DNA of 64,000 bases from Diphasiastrum complanatum (Eukaryota; Streptophyta; Lycopodiopsida; Lycopodiales; Lycopodiaceae): the NCBI GenBank assembly GCA_029204225.1, contig CM055095.1, positions 40,416,141-40,480,140 on the forward strand, read 5' to 3'. Each line of letters starts with the position of its first letter. Positions within the stretch are counted from its first letter, which is position 1. This document shows positions 1 to 9,718 of the stretch, one piece after another. The position numbers were made by a program, and so were the translations under genes. The notes below the pieces were generated by a model. The model saw only the letters and a program-made list of their open reading frames with translations, did not search any database and was not told the DNA's origin.

Positions 1-684
1 TCTGATTAGTCATTGCTGCTATTATATGAGGATCTGCAGATTCATATAGAAGCCTTTGGACTAGTTACTAAACTGAACTACTCTTGGAAGGGACGATGTC
101 ATCATAAAAATGGCCTTTCCACCACACCTTTCTATTACAATCTGCTTTCGCATCTTTGCTAGGTGTTGGAGCTCCACGCGCTTTCAGCAGGTTTTGGTTT
201 GGACTATTATTGCTGATTTTGTCAGTCTAGATTTTTGTCTAATGCAGCAGGTTGTGGGTTCTCAAAGGACGTGATCTTTTGCTTTCTGAGCTTGTCTTAT
301 CACAGTGGAAGTTATGGTTGGCTGTCGTAAAGCTGTGTGCAGTTGAAGCTGTGTTCAGTTCTGATTTGGGTGGGTTTTATATCCTTAGAGGATTCCTTTC
401 CTTGTTATTCAATTCATCTCAATTGTTACCTTCGACTTAGATGTGCTTGCTTTGCTGTGTCCGTAGATTTAAAGCCAGGGACACGTGCAACTTGTTTAGT
501 ATGATTCATTATAAGTTCCAGTCTGCCAGTCCCCAAAATTTTAGCAGCAACTCTACCAACAAATCCGCTTACTAATCCTCCAGTGCTTGTAGCTTAGGCA
601 GCTCCATAGCAAGAACTGGGCCATCTAGTTGCATGCATGAGAGGTTTCCACACATTTTTCAGAGCTCCACAATTTCAGGTGTGC
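1..684. other. No recognisable gene
   Basis: I see no family motif, exon with convincing splice sites, or LTR terminus here. One short open frame (252-440, +) has no recognisable content. The stretch may be flanking sequence or the LTR of the gypsy relic that follows. Confidence 0.5.
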
Positions 685-1013
685 GAGTCATTTCAAGGTT
701 TTTTGCCTTCTTCCGATCTGTGAGCATATTTGTTGTGCGAGTCTTTCCAAGAGCTGTTGTGCGAGTCATTTTCTGAGGTGTACGAGTCATTTTTGTCAGA
801 TCTGAGTCATTACCTCTACCATTTTGTTATACGAGTCATTTTTGAGGTGTACGAGTCATTTTTGAGGTGTACAAGTCATTTTTGAGGTGTACAAGTCACT
901 TTTGTCAAATCTGAGTCATTACCTCTACCATTCTTGTGCGAGTCATTCTTCAACTGTGCGAGTCATTTTCTTTCAAACCTGTGCGAGTCATTTTCAAGTT
1001 TGTACGAGTCATT
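685..1013. repeat. GAGTCATT-rich degenerate tandem repeat
   Basis: Eleven exact copies of GAGTCATT lie in 329 bp (starting at 685, 763, 784, 804, 833, 853, 913, 930, 960, 985 and 1006), with further one-base variants such as AAGTCATT. Most sit in a loose 18-20 bp unit of the form gtgtacGAGTCATTtttgag. A longer unit (ctGAGTCATTacctctaccatt) occurs twice. Another exact copy lies at 1349. Unit length is irregular, so this is not a clean satellite. The core resembles the bZIP-type TGAGTCA site, but in most copies the base before GAGTCA is C rather than T. Confidence 0.75.
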
Positions 1014-1935
1014 TTCCTTATGATATTCTATGAACAACTTTCCATTAAACCAACCACTCGCTTTCCATTAATTGATGCGAGTTTATAAACCTTCCGAGTC
1101 AAGTATGCGGGTACACACAGTCAGGTAAATTGTGCTTAATCCCAACCGCGGTATTTCAGCAAGTAAACCACTCGCCCAACATGAAAATCGATGTGTGGTA
1201 AGCTGATCTACACTCTAATGAAGTGGGCAAGTACTCCCTGAGACCAAATGGTATGACATTTATTAATAATAAAAAAACTCCTCTCGGAAACACCAAATTA
1301 CATCAAAAATTCACCTGTACGACTTGCTTCGTGGTCATTTGAGTTGACGAGTCATTCCTTGATATTTGCACTGACTCTTGTCAGCTACAAGAGCACTAGA
1401 GAAGGTGAGACCAAAAAAAAAAATGAAGACAAAATCTTAAATTCGCCCAAACGGGTGACATAAGCTACTCGCTCACCACATTTTGGGCCTCCACTGATCA
1501 TAGTTGAAAGCTTTTATCAATGGGCGAGTACGTTATTCACACAGATTCTCAACATAGAAGAAATTGTCGTTTGAGCAAAACGTCTAGCCACTTGTGTGCA
1601 TTTCTTGAAAAACCCTGAGCATTTTGTGTTGACCAAGCTTTGCCCACTTGCCCAGCTATCTAGCATCTCTCAAACGTATTCGACCAACCGACCATCCCAA
1701 CTGTGTGGCATTTTAACTCCGTTCACTCTGCATTTTAGCATCAATCCTTGCCACTACAATGACGATGGTTACGCATACCTCAGATCTGATGGATCTCATC
1801 GCCCATCCTTGTACATAGCCATCACACCGAAGCAATCCAATACTACTTATTCTAGTTGGGACAGGTCTTAGACATCTCCAGTAGGAAATGCCTTGGACGT
1901 GCACTAGCAGGAAGCCATAGACCACCATTCTAAAG
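1014..1935. other. Non-coding stretch, probably LTR/leader of gypsy relic G1
   Basis: No gene is recognisable. The sequence leads without interruption into a gypsy gag reading frame on the plus strand, so it is probably the 5' LTR and/or leader of that element. No clear TG...CA terminus or primer-binding site was found. Confidence 0.35.
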
Positions 1936-2512
1936 AGTAGTGACACCCGCTTAGATCAAGATGCAAGGCCCTTGGAATCCACCGCGGGTAGAGAAGAGAA
2001 TACCCTGGATAGACGCACAAGTATGACGGGGAATCAGACCCAGTCAGATTCCTCCAGGATTTCGACAATGCTTTATGGCGACAGCTCTGAAACCGAAAAG
2101 GTGAGGTTGTTCCCTATGATTCTTCAAGGCGACGCCAAGGAATGGCTTTTAAACCTTGAAGGCCCGGACAACACATCTTGGGAGACCATCACCGCAACAC
2201 TCATCAAAAGGTTTAGACCTTCCAAGCTCACCCAAAGCCCTTCTATCCAATTGACTCTGATCAAGATGTGAAGTAAAGAATCAGTATGCACCTACATCGA
2301 GCACTTCAAGCATCTTAAAGTAGACTATGTCGATGATAAAATCACTGAGAAAATGGCCATTAAATTATTTCTAGTTGAGTTACCCAAGGCCATTAGAAGA
2401 GAATTGAACCCCGTAGACTCTTACATGATGCTAAAGGACGTGATGGATGATGTCATCCGAGAAGAAGATGAAAGGTCTGATGAGGATTACGATTATCGCG
2501 AGAAAAAGGGTA
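1936..2512 (+). pseudogene. Ty3/gypsy gag fragment (element G1, 5' part)
   Basis: The frame contains the retrotransposon gag (capsid-like) signature LFPMILQGDAKEWL followed by SWETI and an FRPSK motif. After an in-frame TGA at 2269-2271 it continues as IEHFKHLK...ELPKAIRRELNP to about 2512. This is the usual gag region of Tat-like gypsy elements. It is interrupted at 2512/2513 by insertion of copia element C1. Gypsy RNase H and integrase resume beyond that element at 7025, on the same strand, but protease and reverse transcriptase are missing. Confidence 0.8.
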
Positions 2513-3194
2513 TGTAAAAATTAAAGCAAATAAGGATCCTAAAACACTTGAAATGATGAGGGAAACAATAGATTATGATTTCATAAGATTAGCACAAGTT
2601 GAACCATCAAAATCCATCAAAAATCTATGCTTGAACCTCACTAAATGGCCCAAATCCTTGAAGAAGGCTTCACACGTGTGAAAGTACGGCCTCCCACAGT
2701 CTGAGTACTATACACTAGACCTACATTCAATCCTATAATCATTAGTAATCACAAGTACTCAAACAATTATGAGCATAGAGAGCAATTGCACCATTATGAG
2801 AGAAAAAACATGAAATTGCTTGATTAATTTTGGTGAGATATCATCACCTATATATACATGATCCATCACGGTTTTGGGCAGGTATGAGTAGCCCTAAACC
2901 TATCCCTAATGCTAATTTTGGTGGATCTTTCATCCCTACCAAGTTAGGGTTGGAATCTTGGAGATCCCTCAACAATGCAAAAATTACCAAAAATAGCTCC
3001 TATTTTTTCTCCCTTGTATCTAAGCATAATTTGGACTCATTCCAAAGGTTCTAACACTTAGGTCTACTTGAGAACATCCTTATGAATGGAATCCTATGCT
3101 ATTTGGCATGTGTGACAAGCCACATCATGACCATCTAACTATTTACAAGTCATATGACCAAAACTAGTCAAGCTAGAATTGTGAATTTTTAACA
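2513..3194 (-). repeat. 3' LTR of copia C1 (682 bp)
   Basis: This LTR is bounded by TG...CA and abuts a polypurine tract on the minus strand. It is 260 bp longer than its partner at 6603-7024, and the extra segment is 2661-2920. That segment contains the only good TATA-like run in the LTR (tatatata at 2849-2856). Confidence 0.9.
2849..2856 (-). promoter_or_regulatory. Putative TATA box in copia C1 LTR
   Basis: An eight-base TA run lies within the U3-like half of the 3' LTR, oriented for minus-strand transcription. The matching segment is deleted from the 5' LTR. Calling it a promoter is inference from position and composition. Confidence 0.35.
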
Positions 3195-3205
3195 CTCCTC
3201 CTCAC
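3195..3205 (-). other. Polypurine tract of copia C1
   Basis: Read on the minus strand, the sequence next to the 3' LTR is gtgaggaggag. This is the plus-strand DNA synthesis primer site expected immediately before TGTTAAAAATT. Confidence 0.8.
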
Positions 3206-3208
3206 TAT

Positions 3209-6200
3209 CTAGCTTGGTTCAATCATTGCTTTACTAATCACTCCAAGTGATGATCTGAACTTCATAAAAGGTGTCTTTTGAAGTGGTTTAGTAAGTAGAT
3301 CAGCTACACATTCATTTCTTGGAACATGCTCCAAAGCAATCTCCTTGGCTTGCACCATTTCTCTCACAAAGTGATGGCATATCTCAATGTGCTTAGATCT
3401 TGCATGGAAGATTGGGTTAGATGCAAGGTGTTGGGCTGATATATTGTCATTGTAGATGATTGGTGCCTCCTCTGAATCCATGATCTTTAGCTCCACCAAT
3501 AATCTCTTGATCCAAAGTACCTCCTTTGTAGTGGTTGTCAAAGCTTTGTACTTGGCCTCGGTTGAAGATAGAGATATAGTTTCTTGTTTTTTTGAAAGCC
3601 ATGAAACCACACCTTCTCCTATGAAAGTTGAATAGGCACTTGTTAATTTCCTATCCCTCTTGTCCCCTACAAAATCTGAATCACTAAATGCATGAAGGTC
3701 AATCACATCTCCTCTATATAGAATCCCAAAATCCAATGTACCCGAATGTATCTTAGAATCCTCTTAGCCTTTTTCCAATGGATATTCAATGGCTTTTGCA
3801 TGGATTGGCTCAACCTACATACACTAAAGCTAAGATCTGGTCTAGTTATAGTGATCCACATTAAGAAACCTATAAGTTGCCTAAACAAAGTGATGTCCAT
3901 GAAGGATCTTTCATCACCTTCATTTGGCACTTTTACATCTTGCTCCATTGGTGTGTCAACACTTTTGCATACTTCCATCTTAAACTTCTTCAAAAGACTT
4001 TGAGCATAGTTTACTTGACTTATAAAGATAAGATCAGACCCTCTAAGTACTTCTATGCCTAAGATGAAGTGAAGACACCCTAGATCTACCATCTTGAACT
4101 CTAAGAATAGATCTATCTTGATTTTTTCAATACCATCAACACTATTTTCACTAATGATGATGTCATCTACATAAATGAGTAAAAGTACAATACCAACATC
4201 ATCAAACTGAATGTAAAGAGTGAGATCATATTCACTTTGAACAAAAGAAAGTGAAATAAGATAGCAATGTAGTCTTGAATTCCAAGATCTCGAGGCTTGC
4301 TTCAAGCCATAGATGCTTCTTTGGAGATGACATACTTTGTTCTCCATTCCATGCTTGATGAACCCTTGTGGCTGCTCCATATAGATATCCTCTTCCAAAA
4401 AACCATTCAAGAGAGCATTAGAGACATCCATTTGACATAGAATCGATCCAAAATGTGATGCAAGTGCAATGATTAGCCTTATTGTAACCATCTTGGCCAC
4501 GGGTGCAAAAGTTTCCTCATAGTCTATCCCTCTCTCTTGAGCATAACCTTTTGCAACTAATTTTGCTTTATGTTTGTTAACACTCCCATTTGCATTCAAC
4601 TTAAGCTTGAAGACCCACTTGCATCCTCTTACATTCCTTTGAGGTCTCTCAACAAGCAACCAAGTTTCATTCTCAATCAAGGCATCATACTCATCCAACA
4701 TAGCTTTATACCATTCTTTGGAGTTCAATGCATCTTCAACATTAGATGGTTCTTCAAAACTAGATAAAGCATAAGAAGTGGATGAGATACCCTCAACTTG
4801 CTGTCCTTTGCCTTGATATGTGAGCCTTGATGGCTCCACTTTTGCCCTTGAAGATCTCCTTGGTGTAATAGGTGGGTTTGGTGCTTGCTCCTCCATGAGC
4901 TCCTCCTCAAAACCAAGATCTTGCTCCTCGGCCATCTTCTTCTTGATTGTTGGAGCACTTGAGCCTTCTTCAAGCATATGCATATGATGTTCATCAAAGA
5001 TGACATCCCTTGAAACAACAAATTTGTTCAAGGATGGGAGATAGACTTTGTAGCCCTTGCTTGAGCTTGCATATCCAAGCATGATCCCTCTTGTGGAAGA
5101 TGGATCCTCCTTGGTTCTTGTTTCCAATGGCACATGCACATAACATATACACCCAAAAACTTTCAAGTGATTAAGATTGGGTTTCTTTCCATACAACATC
5201 TCATAAGGAGTTTTGCCTTCAATTGCTTTGCAAGACACCCTATTCATCAAGTAGTTTGCACATACAAGAGACTGACCCCAAAAGGATTTGGGCAAACAAG
5301 CATCTAATCTTAAAGCCTTAGAACATTCACATAATGTTCTATTCCTTCTTTCAGCAACTCCATTTTGTTGAGGAGTGTAAGGACAAGAAGTCTCTTTCTT
5401 GATCCCTTCCTCCTCACAAAAGGCCTTGAACTCATTGGAGATGAATTCTCCACCATTGTCACTTCTAAGAATCTTGATGCTATGATTATGATGCTTTTCC
5501 ACAAACAACTTGAACTTTACAAAAGTGTCAAATACTCGAGACTTGAAGAAAAGTAAGAACACCCAACAATATCTTGAGTAGTCATCAATGAAGGTTAAAA
5601 ACATGGATGAACCTCCATTAGATTTGGTGCTAGCAATGTGCACATCCGAGTGTATGAGTTCAAGAGGATGAGATGACTTTGTGATGGAGTTAGGAAACAC
5701 CTTCTTATGTGCCTTGGATAAGGCACAAGCTTCACAAACCTTGTCTTCCTTCCCAATAGACCTTGGTAGGCCTAAAGCATACTCCTCCTTGATCATAGCC
5801 TCCATGGAACCCGAGTTGACATGTCCAAGTCTTTTGTGCCATAAAGTAAAGGTAGATATCTTGCTCTTCTCGGCCAACATGACAACATTAGTATCCACAA
5901 ATGCATCCAACTTATAAAGTTTGCCAAGTCTAGTGCCCTTAGCCACTATCTTACCCTTCTTCTTGATGAAACATTCATTTGAAGCAAAGTCAACATTGAA
6001 ACCATTGTCTACCATTTGGCCAACACTTAGTAGATTCTTTGTTATTGTAGGAATGTACAAAACACCTTCTATGTTGATCTTTTTGGAAGATCCTAAGCAA
6101 AGGGGAATGCTACCAACTCCTTCAATCTTACAAGCTTCATCATTTGCTGTAGAGATAGACTTTATAGGTCCATCATAAGATAAGAGAGAAGAGAAAAATT

Positions 6201-6336
6201 CTCTTTTACTAGTCATGTGTGAACTAGCACCCGAGTCAATCCACCAAGGATCTTTACCTTTGAAGCTTGTTGAAGAAAATATGGACATCATGAGAGAGTC
6301 CTCATGTGAACTCTCCTCCTCCTCCTCTTTGCTCAT
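3209..6336 (-). pseudogene. Copia C1 pol (protease-integrase-RT-RNase H), frameshifted
   Basis: The frame from 6336 runs 877 codons. It contains the aspartic protease motif WWIDSGASSHM near residue 31, a pre-integrase LWHKRLGH motif near 165, the integrase core (HSDV, DNGGEF, and the E of the NGVAERRNR motif), and reverse transcriptase with LIYVDD. It ends at 3703. The RNase H part continues in another frame at 3736-3209 (AFSDSDFVGD ... STEAKY ... ADLLTKPL), so a one-base frameshift lies near 3730. All enzymatic motifs are otherwise recognisable. Copia polyproteins are normally one frame with gag, so this copy is defective. Confidence 0.9.
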
Positions 6337-6520
6337 GTTGGCTTGGCTTTGATCTTGCTTCCTCTTGAATCATTTTGAGGCATAATGCCCCATCTTGCTA
6401 CAATAGTAGCACTTCACCTTTGATTTGTCCTTCTTGACTTTGGTGGTTGATGGAGATGCCTTTGAGGGTCCTTCTTGATCCTCAAGCTTTGTAGACTTCT
6501 TGAATGTTGATCCAATCTAC
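6337..6520 (-). pseudogene. Copia C1 gag remnant with broken zinc knuckle
   Basis: Only about 60 codons of gag-like sequence separate the PBS from pol. The minus-strand frame reads KVKCYYCSKMGHYASK and then TGA, where the fourth zinc ligand (Cys) of a CX2CX4HX4C knuckle should be, and continues FKRKQ. The capsid/UBN2 part normally found upstream is absent, which implies a large internal deletion close to the primer-binding site. Confidence 0.75.
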
Positions 6521-6590
6521 ACAAGGTTTAGATCAAAAATTGTGATCAAATTGAATGAAAACCAAGGATTTAGCTCATTTTAGCCTTTAG

Positions 6591-6602
6591 GCTCTGATAC
6601 CA
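6591..6602 (-). other. Primer-binding site of copia C1
   Basis: On the minus strand the bases directly after the 5' LTR are TGGTATCAGAGC, the standard complement of initiator methionine tRNA used by plant copia elements. Confidence 0.9.
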
Positions 6603-7024
6603 TGTAAAAATTACAGCAAAAAAGGATCCTAAAACACTTGAAATGATGAGGGAAACAATAGATTATGATTTCATAAGATTAGCACAAGTTGAACCATCAA
6701 AATCCATCAAAAATCTATGCTTGAACCTCACTAAATGGCCCAAATCCTTGGTGGATCTTTCATCCGTACCAAGTTAGGGTTGGAATCTTGGAGATCCCTC
6801 AACAATGCAAAAATTACCAAAAATAGCTCCTATTTTTTCTCCCTTGTATCTAAGCATAATTTGGACTCATTCCAAAGGTTCTAACACTTAGGTCTACTTG
6901 AGAACATCCTTATGAATGGAATCCTATGCTATTTGGCACGTGTGACAAGCCACATCATGACCATTTAACTATTTACAAGTCATATGACCAAAACTAGTCA
7001 AGCTAGAATTGTGAATTTTTAACA
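6603..7024 (-). repeat. 5' LTR of copia C1 (422 bp, internally deleted)
   Basis: It matches the left LTR with about five substitutions but lacks the 260-bp segment equivalent to 2661-2920. The deletion endpoints in the intact copy share TTG (2658-2660 and 2918-2920), which suggests microhomology-mediated loss. Confidence 0.9.
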
Positions 7025-8774
7025 AGGTAAGGGGCTGGTTCATTTTTCACTTTTACTAGTGGAGGATAAGGTACTTTTGTAGATTTTTATTTCTGTTGTG
7101 GATTGTATTTCTGACACCCATTAGATCCATTTAGCAGATTTTTGAGCTGTTTATGGCTAGAAGTATATGGCGAGGACAGAGCAAACTGCAAGGGAGCCTG
7201 ACAGAATCAGGATATTTGCGCAGCAGCTGCAGACTATTAGGCGAAATGAGATTTTGAGAAATCTTCGCATGGCAACCCGTGTCTGTTGAGCCCTCCAACT
7301 ACACCTCGAATCCCCATGCCAGCGAACGAAGAACTCCGTAATTTAATCGAATCCGACATGCAGGATGGACAACTGAAGCCACTGAGGCTTCTCACAAAAA
7401 CAAGAAGGCCTTAGTCACTGCACCAATCCTTCGACCCCCTATCTGGACCATAGAGTTCCATGTCCATACAGACGCTTCTAAGTATGTCATAGGGAGTGTT
7501 CTGACACAGTCTAGGGAGTAGAAGAAGGATTACCCGATTTATTTCTCCAGTAGGCAGTTGATTCCCGCAGAGATAAACTATACAACCATCGAACGAGAAG
7601 CACTAGCCATGGTATATAGCATGAAGAAATTTCACCGTTACCTGTTAGCCAATCCATTCGTCTTCTTCGTAGATCACCAAGTCCTACTATATCTAGTAAA
7701 CAGACCATGCACAATCGGACGGATCACTTGATGATAGTTGCTTGCAAGGGGAAACAACACTGTCTGGCTGATCACCTCTCACGGATCCGCAATGTTCATG
7801 AGAGCAGAGGGATCGATGATGAACTCCTTAACACTATCCTATTCCACGTCGATGCCATCCCTGAGTGGGCTGCCGATATAGTTGGATATCTTATGTCAAG
7901 ACGGCCTCCCTCTGAGATGAGCAAGGTAGAATGATGCAAGTTGATCATTAAATCTGCTCCTTTTACATTGATAGCAGGACAGCTCTATCACATTTGTAAC
8001 GATGGAATTATACGCCGTTGTGTCCTACCACACGAAGTGTCCCAAGTCATAAGTATCGCCCACGAAGGAATAGGGGGGTGACACTTTGCTACCGAAGCTA
8101 CCAGTAGGAAAGTGCTACAACACAGCCTATGGTGGCCCACAATGTTCAAAGACATTCACTATCAGGTTAAAAGGTGTGACGTGTGAAAGGATAGAATGTC
8201 ATTACAACCTATTTTGGCTGAAATGTCGTTTGAGAAATGGGGCATTGTCTATGTCGGCCCTATTCGTGTAGCTACCCGTGGCCCCCAAGCTCGCTATATC
8301 ATTGTAGCCACCAACTACTTGACCAAATGGGTAGAAGCCAAAGTAGTGAGAAAAGCCGATGGCAACTCCACTACTAAATTCTTGTACGAGAATATCTTAG
8401 TGCGTTTTGGGTGCCCGCTGGAACTTGTGAGTGATCGCGGAACACATTTTCTAAATGAGACTATCACTCACTTGTTATCCTCTTATCTGGTTGTCCATAG
8501 GAAGAGTACACGCTATTACCCACGTTGCAATGGACAAGCAGAATCATCGAACAAGATCCTATGTGGAATTATCACGAAGATGGTTGAAGCTTCACGATCG
8601 GATTGGGAACATAAGATTCATGCAACTTTATGGGCTTTCAGAACCACATTCAAAGTGAGTACTGGACAAACTCCATTTCAAATGGTGTATGGACAAGAAG
8701 CCGTAATGCCTGCTGAGTTTGTCATTCCAAGTTTGAGAGTGGCGATCGCCGAACGACTTATGTTGTTCTTTTAG
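7025..8774 (+). pseudogene. Ty3/gypsy G1 RNase H and integrase (Tat-like), decayed
   Basis: This is the continuation of the gypsy element interrupted by C1. From about 7390 the frame reads as RNase H (FHVHTDASKYVIGSVL, YFSSRQL, TIEREALAMVYSMKKFHRYL, DHQ) with a stop at about 7519. At 7730-8190 follow the LADHLSRI motif and the integrase zinc-binding region (RRCVLPHE ... AHEGIGG, then stop, ... LWWPTMFKD). The integrase core is open at 8196-8774, with VSDRGTHFLNE and the NGQAES glutamate. The first catalytic Asp, usually within a W-x-x-D-x-x-GP motif, is replaced (WGIVYVGP). Protease and RT are missing between gag and RNase H. Confidence 0.85.
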
Positions 8775-8784
8775 TTTTTTTCTA

Positions 8785-9403
8785 TGTTCTATTATGGCGG
8801 TCTCCCATCTAATAGAATTAGAAGGATCCTAAAATGTGTTGTGTAGGGTGAGTATGAGTAGGATCCACTCTATTCATGGTTTCTATTGTTTGTCTATGGG
8901 TTCTTCTATGGCGGTCTCCCAACTAGAAGAGAACTAAAAATGAAAGAATGAATAAACTACACCAAGGCGATCTCCCTATTAGTGTAATGCAAGGGACTAA
9001 ACAAATCCTAAACTAACTCCACAAGGGAATGGAAGCAAAGTGAACGAAAGATAATCCCATAATAACATTCACATAAATTAACCAAATGAGGAAAGCTTAG
9101 TGGGGCTCGAGCACCTACCACCAAGTATTCTATCCACAAGTGGGAACACAAGTTGCATGCATAAAGAATCACAAAAATGTCTTTATTATCACAATGCTTA
9201 TACAAGTGTTGTTGGAGGCCCAAATCCACTCCCATATATAGAAAGAGTGGTGGGCCTAAGCTTAAACATGCTTATGGGACTAAGTCCAAACTTAAAGCTA
9301 ACTAACTTGTGCACTTACACTAACTTAGAATTAAACTTACCTTGAACTTAGGGAAAACACATGCCACAATAATTCCTATGTTGGGCTAACATAAGGGACA
9401 ACA
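8785..9403 (-). repeat. LTR-like repeat R1, copy A (gypsy type, minus strand)
   Basis: The start (about 8785) is marked by a TGT and the end (about 9403) by gggacaaca. On the minus strand the preceding bases are purine rich (gaggggggataa-like), as a polypurine tract would be. It shares the motif tatggcggtctcccaactag and its 3' terminal sequence with copy B at 18204-18913. The motif also recurs inside copy A (8793 and 8907). Boundaries are approximate because the two copies are diverged. Confidence 0.4.
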
Positions 9404-9711
9404 TTATCCCCCTCTTTATTGGATTGGCGGTCCCATGCCGATGGCAGCTGCTCTTTGTCGAGTTGTGTCGTCATAGGTCTCCTTATTGAGGGTGACTCTG
9501 ATGGCATGCAGCTCTTTGCCAACGTGCTCCAACATTTGCCACCGTAGCTTGTTCAAAAAGGGCCGCGGGCCATAATAGTAGAGCATGTTCTGGAGGAAGC
9601 CATGTGGTGCCCGATTTCCATCATGTCGACATGTAGGGCACTTGTCATGGCCGCATGGGATGAAGATTAAAAACTGATTAGTCGATTAGTAGGAAGGAGA
9701 ATAATCCAACA
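9404..9711 (-). other. Non-coding segment ending in an LTR-like terminus of copia C2
   Basis: It ends with aataatccaaca at 9711. On the minus strand this abuts a purine tract (aaggaggag, 9712-9720), as expected at the U3 end of the 3' LTR of C2. No matching partner was found at the other end of C2, so the LTR is probably truncated or composite. Confidence 0.4.
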
Positions 9712-9718
9712 CTCCTCC

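Larger units (their letters stand above)
2513..7024 (-). mobile_element. Ty1/copia LTR retrotransposon C1, nested in gypsy G1
   Basis: Both termini are visible. The LTRs begin and end TGTAAAAATT...TTTTTAACA (plus-strand reading) and are flanked by gggta (2508-2512) and aggta (7025-7029), a 5-bp target duplication with one mismatch. Reading on the minus strand, the order is 5' LTR 6603-7024, PBS 6591-6602, gag remnant, pol, polypurine tract 3195-3205, 3' LTR 2513-3194. I count five substitutions over the roughly 422 alignable LTR bases, so the insertion is fairly young. Most of gag is missing and pol carries a stop and a frameshift, so it could move only with help from another element. Confidence 0.92.

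Noticed and set aside
252-440. 62-residue open frame near the left edge
   Set aside because: No motif, no splice support and composition like random A/T-rich sequence.
685-1013. Possible CRISPR-like array
   Set aside because: Repeats are 8 bp with irregular spacing and no unique spacers, and the context is a plant nuclear genome.
3746-6178. Several plus-strand open frames inside copia C1
   Set aside because: They are antisense shadows of the minus-strand pol gene, which has all domain motifs.
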